Assembly (NCBI GenBank): GCA_017590115.1
Contig: JAGGNK010006892.1
Span: forward strand, 16,159,736 to 16,223,735
Reading direction: 5' to 3'
Source: Montifringilla adamsi
Taxonomy: Eukaryota > Chordata > Aves > Passeriformes > Passeridae
DNA length: 64,000 nucleotides
The notes beneath the pieces were generated by a model, which saw only the letters and a list, made by a program, of their open reading frames with translations, made no database searches and was not told the origin of the DNA. Below are positions 48,401 to 62,666 of the stretch, one piece after another (position 1 is the first letter of the stretch; the number at the start of each line of letters is the position of its first letter). Both the position numbers and the translations under genes were made by a program.

Positions 48401-51400
48401 CTCTTGTGCCAGCTTTCCTCCAGGGAGCCTGCCCATCCACTGTGCTTGCCCCTTCTGTTGTGTGGGGCAGCAAGACCCACAAGGCCCACAGCAAATACTC
48501 TTCAGTAATGCTCTGGAAAGTAAGGAAGGTGGACCTTCAGGATACAAATTTCATTTTCTTTAGGGGAAGAAAAATTGATTGGTTTGTTCACTGACTTACA
48601 TCGTGTCAGCCAGGAATTGGTAACACTTGGTCGTCTTGTAATCTTGACGTTCCAAACTATTTTGCAAAGTATTTCAAAGATTCAGTGGGTTCAAATGGGA
48701 TTTATATGTGTCCATTAGCAATTAAGTGAGGAAAAATAGTGCCTTGAAGAGGAATCCAATCCCATCACCAATGAGTGTTTCTTCTGAAAACTTGTGAACC
48801 TCTTCAGGCAAGGCTGCCTTTGGGAGAGTGATTGATATCCTTTGATGGACTAAGATCTCGAAAATTGGGTGTCAGTCATTCAAATTTGATAATCTGGAAT
48901 TGTGTTTTCCTGGGGTAGATATTATTATATGTTGTTCTTGAAAATGTTCCTCTCATTTCACTATGTTGTTTCAGTACCTTATAAAAGAACTTTTACATTC
49001 TGGATTATATATAGAGTAATTTAACACTGTTATTCAGTCTGAAATTTATGTGTTTGGTTCTTTAGGACTGTCTGAACTATGAAAGAAAACTTGCATGGGA
49101 TGTGTATGATACGTATTGGTAAATTCATGCTTTGTGAACTGGGTGTGTGTTAGCACTCTGGGTATTAAAGAGCTTGTCTTCTACAAATAAAAAAATTAGA
49201 CAAAACCAAAGTTCTGAGCTTTCAAACAATATGGAGTTTCCTGAAACAAGTTAACGTTCCTCTACTGTATTTTCTGTGACAATTCCATTAAAAGAACAGC
49301 AATGACAGTGTTTTTGCCACCACTGACTGATTACCAGGGGAAAGAATGAAAGAAAAAGAAAACATATATGTAATATGTCAATCATGTCAAACACTGACTA
49401 AGAGATATGAAAATTCTATCTTTTCTGTAGGAAGCACTGAAAATTTTATAAAATAGAACAAAATTATAGTTAAGACATTCTTCTTAGTACCAAATAATTT
49501 ATTTAAAACCATTGTTATTTTTATCCTATGACACATTATGCAAAATTGCCATCTCTTCCTCTGTATCACCAGTTCCTAGAAACATCTTGTCAATTGTAGT
49601 ATCCATTTCTCCCTTATTTTAATTCCTTTCTTCAATATTCAGGCAGCCATAGTGCCATAACATTTTTATTATGAAGACTCCTGTATGCCTGCCTGTTGAT
49701 ATCAAAAGGAAACAACACTGAGATATGAAGTTTTTCTAGCTCCTTCAGAAGTTCTCTCTGTAATTTTAATTTATTATAGTATTTTGGTGTCTATTTTTAC
49801 ATGCATGGGTGGAAATGTAAAGCTGACAGGCTACTATCAACACACTGTGTTACAAACAAACCTTCTTCATCACTTTATCCAAGTGATCTGATATTACTCT
49901 GAGAAAAGGAATAAGTAAAATAAAATAGTGATGAACATTTTGAGTATGAAAGTACAGAATAATAAAAGCAACCAACATCATTAAAAACTGCCTTAGACCT
50001 TAGGATTGGGCTGAGACTCCAAATCTCTTCAGAACAGCATCTTTCTTACTGTCAGAGCTTGTTTTCCAGCTCATCACATTAATAGCTGTGAGAGAATATA
50101 TGACCTGCTCACAATATTTCTCCCTGTACTGGCCATTTAACAGAGCAATAAGCTCATTCACCCAGGAAGAGGATTAAAACAAGGCTGATGGCTCACTCTT
50201 TCTGCAAAGAAGTAATTAAAAATGTTCAGACTCTTCCCGATTTTATGCAGCCAGAGCAGCTATTAGAGATCTTCCAAAGTACCTGGAAATAACCCTACTT
50301 CCTCTGGGGCTACAGGCTCAATCCAAAGCATGTGTCAATTTGGCTTTTGAGACTGTATGGCAACAAACATAACTGGCATTGAAGATAAATGTGTTTCAAA
50401 CACTAAGCAGATGAGATGCTAAAACATTGAGCCAGGTCTTTCACTGCTCTCAAGAATCTAATTTTCTTATTTGTTAACTCAGATGAGCAATTCTAGGCTC
50501 TACTTCTGCAAGTGTCTTTCTTACAGGTTTATTTTGCATTTACTTTATATAAACCCCCTAATATTAATGGTATTTTTTCAGCATGTGACACAGATTTAAC
50601 ATGTTACAGGAAGGTAATTAATAAGACCTGTGGCTCTACAAGTATACTTATTCCAGTAATAAGAACATTTAATTATATTTTTTTTTATTTATTGAAAAGC
50701 ATTAATGAATATGACTCAATATGACATTTTCTGGAAAGGTGGAACAGAACAAGAAAAGGTCCATTCTCTGTAAAAAGACATTTGTTCATAAGTAGTTCAG
50801 CAAAGAGGACAGTTTTTTCCATTCTTGTCCTAGAAGTGGGTCAGAATCATCATTGGTAAACTAAACCCCACAGCCCAACAAACTTGCATCACAAAATGTA
50901 TCTAAAATTTTTACACTGTCCAAGTTGCCTGGTTTCTCTCTATATTGGAGCTGGAAAATCAACAGGGGAAGCCACACTCAGGGAGCTAGGTGGGGCTTCT
51001 GGGTGTCATAAAGCCCATGTGCAGGAAGGAATGAGGACAAAGGGCAGGACAGTTTTTAAAAGCTCCAGAAAGCTCAGAAAAAAAACAAAATCACATTTGA
51101 AAAATGTACCTAAGTAGAGCACAATGTCAACTACTCAGGACAGGCAGAGTTATGAAAACTGACATAAACACCTAGCCTATCTGTGAGCACAGAACTTCAT
51201 GATCTCATGGGTTTGGCACCTTCCTTTTATACAGCAGTGGTCTCTAAGGGTATATTTTTTGAGTACAGCAAAGTGGCAGAGTTTGGTCTCTTGCCATGAA
51301 ATCAGGTGGCATGCTTTGACCACATCCACTCAATTATGCTTTCCTATCTTCCCACAAGGGGCTCCATGCACACTGCCTGGGTGCAGAGCAAGTGCTGGCT

Positions 51401-52703
51401 TGTCTGCCCTTGACCCACACAGGAGAACATCCTAACAGGCTGGCACAACTGGGACCTCGTGTGTAAGCCCATGACTTTTCCCTGCTTGACACAGCCTGTG
51501 TGTAAGTTTACTCTGAAGTACTTTACTGCTGTATATATTTCCATTTACTTCACTGGAATTACCCAGGCAAATAAACTCATATCATGCCATAAAAGTTTTT
51601 AGAACTATGACCTATGTGCATCTTATAAACAGATGGTAGATTATTAGCAGTTATCTTCCAGTGAGGAAGATCTCTTATATCCTCACAGTGCGGGGAAGAT
51701 GTTGTGCACTTTGGTTTTGTCAGTCCTCCTGCAGCTTACCAGAGTTTTCAAATCTAGCATTTTTTATTTGTCATTTCAACTTTGGAATTAATTAAAAGGA
51801 GTTGGGAGGAGGAAAGAATTCTTTGCTGAAAAAAAATATAAGTGGAAAAAATCATATAAAAAGAAATAGATAAAGGATATCTAAATAGAAATGTAAGAGG
51901 AGAGAAAAACCATCTGGGAGGCTGACTAATCAGGGACTTCACATTAAACTGTCAGGCAATCAATCACACTGGATAAAATTCATGAGGTTGGTAATCCTTT
52001 CCTATATAACCACCAAACAGCATAATTCATTAATACAATCTAAGTACCATCCCCAGCTGTTAACTGATTCACTTCATAGTCTAATTGAAATGTAATACCT
52101 GAGTTCAGCTTACACAAACCCTGCAAAAAGCTATGCAGCAATTTTTACTTACACATAAACAGGTTAGAACTGTGTTTTCTTCTTATGTTCTGTTTCTACA
52201 GCTCTTGTAGCAATTGCTGTGACCACTACTCTAATACTTGTGCTATGGTTGCCCTTAGAAATTTCTGTTCAGGTTTGGCTCAGTGTTATTCATAAGCAGA
52301 TAGAGGCAAGAGACAATCCTCAAACCATAAAAACTTTATAAGCCAAGGAGATGTGCCAGGCAAAGGCAAGAAGCAAGGAAGCACTATACTCATTATAAAA
52401 TGAGTGCCTAACTTTCAAAAAGAAGAAATTACATCCCTACCACTCAAAAACAAAATAAATTCAAATGTCAAGGTCCCCAAAATAGCTACATGTGCAGCCA
52501 TGGAATTAGTGCAAACAATTATATTGATAAATATAATGGATTTGTGCAGAGATCCCATTTCAGGCTGTGCTTTATAGGAAACTAGATTCCAAGAGTTATG
52601 ATCAGAAACTCAGGAAAAGAATTAAATAAACCTGAGTGGCAAAAATCATTCATGTGCTGTGTTCTCCCCACATTTCAGCTCTGGCATGTTCACAGTAGTC
52701 TTA

Positions 52704-52718
52704 CAGCAGCAGCAGCAG
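52704..52718. repeat. (CAG)5 short trinucleotide run
   Basis: Five uninterrupted CAG units, too short to be notable alone. Confidence 0.85.
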
Positions 52719-54950
52719 GAGAGGTAGGTACTCTAAACCACTCTAAAGCAGAATGTAGCCCTTATTCCCTCGGTCCCTCCATACACAGGCACCCTGGATC
52801 CTCAGCACAGGGCACCGGGTGAAAGCTGGACCCAGGAAGGATGAAGGAGGGAGTCCGAGCCATGCACTGCCTCCCCCTGCACACGAGGCTGGGAAGCACA
52901 GAGGCCCCAGCACTGCTGTCAGACTCCCTTCAGGTAATAGCAAAGGGGCAGAGAGTGACACAAGACAGCAAAAAGAACTGCTGCCAGATGGTTTATGGTA
53001 CAAACCTCCCCCTTCTTTCATCTCCCAGACTCCCAGAGCTGCTGGGAATGGAGGGGGCAGGGAAGAAGATGAGACTGTGGGTGGGAGGCTCACTCAGAAG
53101 AGTCTGGGAGCCACTGATGAAATGAATTCTTCTGAGTAACTAAGCATAAGAAGAAAGGTTATCTTCAGAAATCACTAAGTAAATAAATTTTAAATTGAGA
53201 ATAAATATAATAAATCCACAGACAATTCAACAGTAAGGAGAAAACATTCGTCAATTTTTTTCTCATCAATAATTTTTCTGGATTTGTTCAATACATATAC
53301 TTCTGAAAATAGCATTATCTTAAGGCAGCAAGATAATTCACACAACCTTTGTCTTTTCCAAGATTGGCTCTGCAAATTCCTCTAATTTGCAAGTATTTCA
53401 AGAAATCTTAAATTTTTATTATTAAAGCAAGCCAAAGGTCCTGTATTATACTTTTTAGACTGTGAGGGCCGATCCTATCTATCAGAGGAATAATTTAAGT
53501 AAAAAGTGTATACATCCTGCTATTGTTTTTATATTTCATTTGACAACAGAAATGAGAAATGTGAGTGTGCGCCTTTGAAATATCTCCTTAAAAATTCAGG
53601 TTACAGAGAAAGTGAGGATCTCTGCATTTTAAAGTAGGACTTTGAACCCCCTAAAGTAAGAAATGGGCTGCTTTCCAGCCTAGATAGGGATGGATGTGCA
53701 GTTGTGCTGGCAGAAACACAAACTGTCTTAATTTTGTTCATTTTCTAACATGAGGAACTACAGCAGCACAGGCTCCCTCTCTCTGTGTTCTGCATCAGTG
53801 TGTTCTGCCCCAGTAAAGGAGCCCCTGCTGCTTCTCCTTTCAGCTGCATTCAGGTTGAAGCCTGAAGTCCTTCCTGCAATAGCATAGGAATATTATTAAG
53901 ATTTTTCCCATTAAAAATGCATTGTGCAGAAAAGCTGAAAAACTTCATATTCACTTCAGTTAAAGCCCCAGAGAGGAAGATTTTCAAATTCCAGAGAGGA
54001 GCTCTGGTGCAAAGAATCCAGGTTGTTTAGTGGCAGATCAGTCTAGTCCAAATCCCTGATGTTGAGCGAGGCTGGAGGAGACATCACAACCCACTCACCA
54101 GGCATGTGAACTCACAGAGCTCCTCAGCTCTTCTTGTCTGTATCCCAAGAGCTGTGGGAAGTTCTTACGCCCATTCCCTGTCACTGGAGCCACCATTTTT
54201 AGAAAACTGGACAAAACACTTGTTGAGGCAGATGAACCAGGAGGTCATGTGCTGCATTTTCCTCACAGTTTGTCATCCAAGCAGTTATGGAGTGGTTTGT
54301 TTGTGGGTTAAAATTAGGAGCCATATACTCAAGTGCCAGGGCTTTTTAAAACACTGTTTCTGTTTCCAGGGAAGTAAACAAGAAATACCCTCTTCAGTAC
54401 CTCAACTTGTTGGAGCTGGCATAAGTGACATGCAGCAAAAGCCTGGGCTAGCACATGGCAAATACAGAAACATCTTTTTGGATTTTTCCAAAAGAGTCCA
54501 AAGTGTTTACTGCTCTTTTATGAGGATAAATATCAAAATCAAGAAGCTGATAAATCACTTCTGAAGAAGGTATGCAGTGTTCCTGAAAGTGCTGTGGTGA
54601 AGTGTATTTCAGTGTCATTTTTCTTCTACTCAAGTGCTTTATTTATTAAAAGGCACCACAGCTACACTAGTCATTTATTTACCAGTTCATGCATTGACCA
54701 AGCTCCTTTGTTGAGTTGCACTTCATTCTTTCAGCACTGGTAATAGACCTTAGTATGTTTTCGCTGTACTTGTCCATAGAAAACATCTCAGTTAAGTCCT
54801 CACTTTTCATAAACAGTACTTAGAACATGCCTGTTCAATCAGCTTCCCAGGCACAGATTGGCAGATATGCAAGGCTATTTTGCGTATTTCTAAAAATGCT
54901 GGAAAATCTGTAACATAGACATTGTGGGCAATCCTCTGAAATAATGAAGG

Positions 54951-55012
54951 TTTATATATCTTTATATACATATATATGTAATGTGTATATGTTTATTTAC
55001 ATATAAACATTA
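54951..55012. repeat. AT-rich tract with dyad symmetry
   Basis: Alternating TA-rich sequence includes the stem ATGTTTAT (54989-54996) paired with 55003-55010 over a 6-nt loop. It is probably a decayed (TA)n microsatellite. Confidence 0.7.
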
Positions 55013-56257
55013 AAGGCTCCTGCAAACCTTAGGCTGTAGTGGGATGGCTGACATTTCAACAAGCACTGAACTTTCTGACAGGCTCTCAACTGTGAAACTT
55101 TTGGACATCTGGGAGATTGTTCTGAAAGTATCCATGCTACCTTTCTCTGTTCCTCCTCTCCTCCCTGGGACCCCTCTGTGGTAGAAGAAGAGTGGTAATC
55201 CAGGTGAATCTTCACACATCCATGGCGAATGTAGAGCACACACACATGTGAGCGAGACAGAAGCTAGCAGAGCTCTCCTGTGGCCTCTTACAGCCTCTTT
55301 TCCCCATTCTCACCAGCACAGCTGCCTGTGACAATTTCTTTCTACCAATTTCTTTCTTTTTTCTTCAAGACTGCATGGATGGCAGTCTTAAATCTGTGTC
55401 CTTAGGCAGCCAAGTACTTTCAGAAATTCCAGCCCAAATTATTTCCACAGCACATGCACAAACATTGCAGCAGAGTAGAGAAATAAACCACTTTTCCTTG
55501 ACCCAGAGACTTGCACATCCTTCCACACTCAGAACTATGCCTCAGATTTTGGTGAATGGTCCCTTCTAAAATTTCATGTATGCCTGCTACACTTACAATT
55601 ATCTAGAAGTGAGAGAATTTCCTATTTAATGGACAATGCCCCAGGTTCCTCTGGGATCAAAAAATGGAACATAGAGAAGGAATGCAGTTCCCACAGCACG
55701 CAACAGCATCAGAAAAGGATTAATTCCAAAAGCCATTTGTCTGCTCAGCACTCAGTGCCTCTTGGCCCAGCGTTGTTGGAGCAAAGGCCTTTCAGACAGG
55801 CTTGGTACAAAGCTCTGTCCTGCTTCACCGGGGCTGGCAGGAACACACCTAAGGCAGAGTTCCTTGGATCCTCTTACCCATAGGTAACTGGTGCTGTTTC
55901 AGAGCTCAGGACTGGCTACAAAGCCCGCCCTAAGCAGAGGGCAGCTTCCCGCTGAGCACTTTGCTAGTGCAGCAGCCCAAATAGCAGCAATGGAGGTCAC
56001 TCCTTTTGGAGTCAGAGCCACTTACACAAGTTATAGTCACAGCAGCCACTGCAATGTAAATGTGCATTTTGGGGTTAGCACTGCCCAAAGTCAGTGTGTG
56101 CTATTCCTCTCTTCCATACACCTCTGTGGGGGGGGTTGCAAGTCCTCCCTTTCAAGAGGTAGTCTTCTCTTCAAAATCATTTTGGCTCACTGACTCATCC
56201 CTTCCTTGGATGATTCAGACTCAGAGCAGGAGAAATAAAATATATCCATTAAAATGG

Positions 56258-56258
<1 letters not shown>

Positions 56259-56297
<39 letters not shown>
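56259..56297. repeat. Poly(T) tract, 39 nt, followed by A7
   Basis: A pure run of 39 T passes directly into seven A (56298-56304). A minus-strand retroposon would begin with such a tract (its poly(A) tail), but nothing to the right resembles a retroposon or processed mRNA. The exact length is uncertain in any assembly. Confidence 0.9.
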
Positions 56298-56304
<7 letters not shown>

Positions 56305-58264
56305 TCAAAGAAATGATCAGACTGAATATTCTGGAAACTGAAGCAATTCTTTTTCTGTATAAAATGAGCTGCTGCATCACAGTAAAATGGGTTTCAGTAA
56401 TCAACTGATAGCTTGCAACTAAATAGGACCTGATTAGATATAAAATCTGGTCCAGATGAAGCTGGGAGCGCCTCTACTGTTTTATTCCTGCCATTCCAAC
56501 AAGCAGACATTGGATCACTGATTCTGTATTCTGATGCAAAGATGTCAAAAAAAGATACACTTTGTAAAGTGTCAGTTACAGAGGACAATTGTTCGTCACA
56601 GGCTGATTTTCAGCAATGATTTGAAAGGGATAACATATGCTCATGGGATACCTCAGACAAGGGAATCTCTAAGTACTGAACAATTTTCCAGATAAACAAT
56701 TCCAGAAACGATCTGACTCATCCACCCTGTTCGGCACTATGGAAATATTTTTAAGGTTTAGTGATGCAGCACAGCCCAGCTGATAGGAAATTGTCCATTG
56801 CTTCACATGAAGGTGTGAATCTTCTAGCTCTGAAGTTAGGTCAGTTTGCTTAAAAATCTCAGGATCAACATCTGCCACCCACCTTGCTCACAGTCCCTAC
56901 TCATAGGGAAAGGTGCAGATCGGGGTGAGTTAATGTAACAAAATCATGCCATAAGTTACAATTTCTGATGTACTAAAATGTTCCAATGTGAATCAAAGTC
57001 TTCAGGGACTCCGACAAGGGCTACATAGAGACTATTCCTAAGTGCAATAACCAGTAGTAGATATGTGTAGTTTGGTATTTTTGAAAGCTGGTGCTTGAAT
57101 TGGTCTCCAAAGCTAGTGTAGCTGGAAGTTCAGGCCTGCTTCAAAGGAAAACAACTTTTTAATCACCCTGTGTAGGGTTGTTTACAGTCCTTTTCCTTGC
57201 CTCCCACATAATATATTCCTTCACACTATGTGCAGATCCTACGTGGGTGGAGAAAATAAAAGCAAACAAACCATGAAATCTTGTTGAGTTCACAAACATC
57301 CTTCCAGTATTGTCCTGACATCATCACAGAGCTGCTGCTCTGACACTGCAGGTATATACCTCTGGAGTAAAAGACTGAAAACTCGTCTCCTGTGTTTCTT
57401 GAGTGCTACATAGATTTCACACTTCCTCCCAAATCAGAATATGTGTGTCAAATTCTGTCTTTGTATGCAATACTGCAATTGGAGGAGTCATGGCAAAACA
57501 AGTAAGTAGTTTTTACAATGAATTCTAAAGTGGACGTTGTTTATTAGAAAAATTAAAATAGTACTTCAGTAATCAAAAGTTATGTCAGTTTCTGCCATTC
57601 ATATCAATGAAAGAAGACCTTACACAGTCTTAGCCATACTGGCATAAGTATCTGATTCTCCTGGTGAAAATCTGCCTTTTACATGAGTGTGATTTTGCCA
57701 GAAGACCTGATGATGCTCCAACCTTCCCAACAGCATTGCCTGGGACAGCACTTCAAGTCTCATGCCATGCCCACCCAGCTGTGCTGTCCCATTCCCTCCT
57801 TCCCCATGTGTGCTCCACACTGAGGCTTCAGTGCTTTTAGACTGCAAGTTAGTTCAGGTTAGGGAAGAATTGCTGTACTGGGACAAGAAGTTTTATTTAG
57901 TTCAAGAACTGGCTCTAGCTAAAAGTGAATATTTAGCAAAATTTGCAAAAACTCCAGCAAACACATGGTGGTAATTCATCAGAATACTTCCCAGCCTTCA
58001 GGGGCTTCATCAGACAGAAGTGGTGTTTCATATGTAATAGCTCTTCATGGACTTCTCTTGAAATTTTTGAATTATTTTTTGGAAACTTGAAATATCTGGA
58101 ACATCCTATGGCAGAACTGCTACACAGGTTAAACTCATGTTGGGTAACAAATCACTCCCTTTATTCTAAACCTATCATATTAGATTTAGTTATCATATTA
58201 AATGCTAGTAAAACCTAGAATTTATTAGTTTACAGATTTCTGTTGTATTTTCCCTTCATTTGCT
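56305..58264. other. Non-coding stretch, nothing recognised
   Basis: No gene, transposon or strong repeat is seen. Open frames are short and lack domains. Confidence 0.6.
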
Positions 58265-58415
58265 TGGGGTTTTTGTGGACTGAAGAATCCTAACTTATTT
58301 GCTCCCTGCATGGAAGCCACTGCACAATTTTGAACATTCTTGTGACTTGCCTCTGGATCATTTCCAAGGGCATTGTGTATTTCTGAGCTGGGAAGAGAAG
58401 ACTTCTACACAGTTG
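58265..58415 (-). mobile_element. Faint CR1-like LINE fragment
   Basis: The plus-strand order GACTGAAGAATCCTAAC, ATGGAAGCCACTGCAC, TTGAACATTCTTGTGAC, CCTCTGGATCATTTCCAA parallels the reverse complement of the CR1 ORF2 C-terminal region around LEHLSYEERL (family order CTGAACAACCCTAAC, ATAGGAGAGGTGCTCCAG, TTGATCATCTTTGTGGCC, CCTCTGGACCCGCTCCAA). The match is collinear but strongly diverged, so this is an ancient copy or another CR1-clade family. Edges are approximate. Confidence 0.5.
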
Positions 58416-61400
58416 TCATGGTTTGACATGGGAGGCACGTAATTTTTTTTTATACAATGGCATCACAATTTTTTGTTCTTTCCCCCATTCCTAGCAATTA
58501 TTAACGTTTTATTTGGGGGGTTTATTTGGTTGGTTGGTTGGTTCTTCTATCCATACTGAGCATCAAGCTGATCTTTTTACACAATTGTATACTACAACCC
58601 CAAGAACTTCTACAAGAGACTGTTTTAATGACACAGCTCTGAGATGCTGAGGGTCTAGGGTTTCTGTTGGTCTCTCGAGTACAAATTAGTGGTTTCCACT
58701 CAGCAATGACATATACATGATATAGTAGATGTGGGAGGTTACATAAAGTAGAAAAGAATCTGAAAAGACACATATTTTCTCACTTTGCATCTGAAAATCA
58801 TGTCACATATATCTACTGTATGTGCAGCTTGTACATACATTCTTCTTCTTCAAGTAAAAAAACGGCATGAGACATTTTGTACTTTTTCCAAGTTCCACAG
58901 ACAATCCAGATTTCTGGATTTGGAAGAAAATATTTTTACTTCTGTAAAAATATGCTGCTATGTAGCAAATTCAAATAAAAAAAATCTGAAACAGATTTTT
59001 AAGACAAGAAAATTATTGGATTATAAAATACCATGATTCTACACATAATCTGTTTCTTCCTTCCTTAGAAGAGGAAAAATACTTCTCAAAGTAGCCAGGG
59101 AAACATTCTTGTTTAAAGTAACTGCATGCAGCTATAATATATATAGCAATGCATTTATTCCTAATGGATTGAATAGCCTCTGTGGTCATCCATTACCCGT
59201 CATTACTGAACACTTAAAATCAAGAAGCAATCTAAGATTTTTAATGGATCTTTAAACTCCTCTAACAGAAGCACCTGAATGCACCAAATAATTACTTCTC
59301 TGATTATTATATTACAACAGAGGAGATAGGACACAAGTTATCAAACACTGAAGTGCTTTTATACACAATGCAGTTAGCATGTCATTCCAATAAACATTTG
59401 GCTCACTACAATATTTCAAAGTAGAGGACACAGTCTTCTGGTTTTGTGGATCACAGGCCCGCTTTGATGTCCCACAGCTATTCTTGCAGGGCAGTTCAGA
59501 AATTGTTCCTTTTTAATCCATTCTGATTAATGGCACCAAATGAGTTTTCCTGACACTGGTAATTTTGCTCTGCTGGGGAATGATTGAAGAGGATAGGCTT
59601 TCATCCCAGCACAGCAAATCACTGGCAGCCCAGTGCAACAAAGAATCAACCACCTTCTTCAGCAAATGAGATGAAACTGTAAGTTGTTTTCTTTTAATTA
59701 ACTCTTCACTAGATTGCTCCAGGCGGTCTTGGCACCCCTGAGCTCTGAGACAATAGCAGTGCTCCCAGCTAGAGTAAGATTTTGGAGCACTCAAGTTTCC
59801 TGGGAGTACCCATGCTCTGCGTGAGTCAGGTCACGCTTTTCTCACGCTGTCTGAGAACGCTTTTGGAGGGACTGATGGTGGGCACAAGGCAAGCTGAGCG
59901 TATCAGCAGCCTTTTAGACAGACTCAGCATGCTGGTGAGCCAGGTTGGCTGGCAAAGACAACATATCAGCAACCCACGGGCTCCTCCGCTGTTCATAATG
60001 AATTCCTTCCTCTGGGTTTTGCTTTCTGCTGATGACTTTCTTGGATTCTGAGTTTAGTGTTACTGCCTCAGGGCTCTGGATTCTGTTTGTTTGTGTCCCT
60101 GTGTGGCCTTGGTTGCTCTTTTCCACACGGTGTACTCCTAGACCGTGGTGCAAACTGCAGGGCTCATGAATGAGCCTTTAATGCACAAAGCTGTTCATAT
60201 ATGCATGCACAACCACAGGAGCATTGCAGTGGTGCCAGAGTTGAGTCCAGACAGTCCTGTGGACAAGCCTTCAGCACAGGCTGCTGCTGGGGAGGCCTTG
60301 TACACGTGGGATCACTGTGCACACCCAGAGCCTTCTATACACTGTATAGAGGAGGTTAATGGAGACAGGGAACTGCTTCCTGGGAACAGACACCAGCCCA
60401 CATTGAGCAAAAATGCGTGAGGGACTTTCAGGAAGGAGGTGAAGCTAGACACTGGAGTACAATATATGTGCCCATAGAAAATTTACAAAAAGGATGGAAA
60501 ATTGCTTATATGGATTTAAACTTATAGAAGATCTTTTAAAGAACCATTACCTTTCATCAGTAAGTAAAGTATACTGGTACTTAATGTTGGGCTGGGTCTG
60601 CTATTCAGTGCAGAGAAGGGATTGAGCAGGCAGTCTGCTGGGACATGCACCACTGTAGATGAATAAATCAGATTTTGGAGAAAGTTTTAATCATTGGTTT
60701 ATAGTGGTGCAAACTCATCTCCCTCTCTCTCTCTGAGATGACACTGTTAAAGATTAAAACAAAAACAGATGCCTAAATGAAAGGATAATGTAGATCTTGT
60801 TCAGATAAGAAAATGCACAGTTTGTTTTACATAAGGAGAATATGTTCAGCAAGTGTGATGAATTCTTCCCACAGATATAGATTCAGGTGACTGAATCTAC
60901 TTCTGGAGGTGCATTTCTCCTCATATTGATGAGAAGGAGAGCCCAAAAAATCAGATTATGTTAATTCATTTCAGTGTCTAATTAATTTCAGATATTTAGG
61001 TGAGATCCTTTCCACAGAATATAATACAAAGGCCAGTTAAATTAATGTTTGTTTTCCCTGGGCTTTAGAACATCAAATAGAAACCATTGTAACAGCTAAA
61101 ATCTTATTGTCACATGTAAAGCATGGACTTCCAGGGAATCAATGTGCAATTATCAGAAGAGTACAAAAATTTTAGAGCAACACATCCTTAGTAACTGGTA
61201 CAAAACACATAGTCTACAGGAACGTGTCACCCTTGTATTCAGGTGACAGAACAGTTCATTCTCAAAACACCCACTAAAATCACACCTGCAAATTAGGCTA
61301 AGTATTCTAAATAGAATACAGGATGATGTGATAAGTGATGAAGACTATAAGCTTAATATCAAGATTATATTAAAATGTAATAGTTCTTATATTCAAGTTG

Positions 61401-62275
61401 CTCACACACAATAGGAAAAAATAATAATTATACTCTCTTTGGAATGCCAACACATGAATATGAGTTTCTTAGTTTTAACAACAGCTGAGGCAGAAGTTAG
61501 AAAAGGACCAGAGAAGAATATCAGTCTTTTCTAAAGGCAGTGAAAAGGCAGGAACATGGTGCTTATGCACATCCAGTGGCCCTCCACACAAGTTAGTGTC
61601 TTTCTTGGAATCCCAGTGCATTTGCCTCACTTCAGATTGAGACGTGTCCTGTCAGTCAAATGGGCTTGTCAAGTCAAATCTGTACCACAAAATGTCTGTT
61701 TGGTAGACTGAAAAAAGAAATTAAACCTACATGAGTATAGCAAAACACATCAATGAACATGTGCATGGAGAACATTTTTTCAAATCATCTACTGAGAATA
61801 ATCTCATGCCCAGCTTTACAAAGAAAATACTACAGTTGGGGTGGTCAAGTGCTGGTTGAGGAAGGCATTTTGAAGTTTAAAAATTTAAATCAAAGTTAGG
61901 AAAAAAAGGGTTTTTTTCAGTCATTTAGCATCAGTGTTTCTGTAGCACAGATGGCTTTAAAAATTCAGCAATTTATCAGAGTGAAATGAAACTTTAATTA
62001 GATAATCAAGTTCAACATTTTCAGTATTAATTTGTAAGAACTTGAATATGCATAGATATATGAGTTGCTTGAATAAGACTGCAGGATTCAAATGCTGGAA
62101 TCAGTCCACCACTTTGAGATCTGACAAGTCTGAAGGACAAGTTTTATTTTGGATGATTTGCTCTTCTCAATTTGGTGAAGAATTATGAATTATGTACTGT
62201 CTTTTAAGTTCCTGCTCAACAGCTCATCAGGGACAAAAAAATGAAAATACTCTGAGTAAGGTATGTAATGTATCA
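58416..62275. other. Non-coding stretch, nothing recognised
   Basis: No gene or clear transposon is seen. Minor items: (TTGG)4 at 58526-58541 after a G6 run, a short palindrome with 8-bp arms at 60334-60350 and a CT-rich run near 60719-60735. Confidence 0.55.
58526..58541. repeat. (TTGG)4 microsatellite
   Basis: Four TTGG units follow a G6 run about 10 bp to the left. Simple sequence. Confidence 0.85.
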
Positions 62276-62625
62276 GCACAGAATCATAGGAAAAATTTAA
62301 CTTGGAAGGGAACTATGGAGAGCTCTCTTCCAGCTTCTTACTCAAAGCTGAACTAACTCCATGCTCAGCTGATTTCCTTGGGGTCTTGTACAGTCACATT
62401 CTGAAAATCTCTGAGGAGGAAAATTCTGAAGTCTCTCTTTGTAACCTATTACAATACTTTAATTATCTCTCTCTTTAAATAGTGTACACATTTTTTTCAT
62501 GCATATTTAGGTAAAATTTACCTTGCTACAGCTTTCTGCCATGGCATCTTTTCCCTTCATTATGTACCTCTAAGAGAAGAATATCTATGTCTTCTCTATA
62601 CCGTCCCTCAAGTTGGGTCCTGTCC
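62276..62625 (-). mobile_element. CR1 LINE 3' end, minus strand
   Basis: It begins at the left with CACAGAATCATAGG, whose reverse complement carries the conserved CR1 terminal octamer ATTCTGTG, so the 3' end is intact. Then follow ACTTGGAAGGGAACTATGGAG, ACTCAAAGCTGAACTAACTCCATGCTCAG, and CCTTGGGGTCTTGTACAGTC. These mirror the tail and ORF2 C-terminus of CR1 (GGTTGGAAGGGACCTCTGGAG, and TCAGGGCCTTGTCCAGTC). Similarity continues through GCCATGGCATCTTTTCCC to about 62625. The copy is about 350 bp, 5'-truncated and non-coding. Confidence 0.8.
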
Positions 62626-62666
62626 TGGTTAAAGCCAACTCTGACTCAGGATGACTTTATGAAAAT

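Larger units (their letters stand above)
42489..56258. other. Non-coding stretch, simple repeats only
   Basis: Almost 14 kb without a recognisable gene or transposon. Notable minor content: a 16-nt direct repeat (CTTGCATTCCTCCAAG) near 43290 and 43321, (CAG)5 at 52704-52718, and an AT-rich dyad region at 54951-55012. The 152-codon plus frame at 54106-54564 and the frames at 52743-53139 show no domain or sensible composition and are treated as chance. Confidence 0.55.

Noticed and set aside
54000..54100. Possible CR1 tail (GATCAGTCTAGTCCAAATCCCTG)
   Set aside because: One short block resembles the CR1 tail, but the flanks do not, so it may be chance or too decayed to claim.
54106..54564. 152-codon plus-strand frame
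   Set aside because: No similarity to a known family and no exon signals at sensible positions.
58416..58560. Possible LTR start (TGTCATGGTTTGACATGG) beside the faint CR1 piece
   Set aside because: The TG start alone is not enough. I could not find a matching CA end, polyadenylation signal arrangement or target-site duplication.
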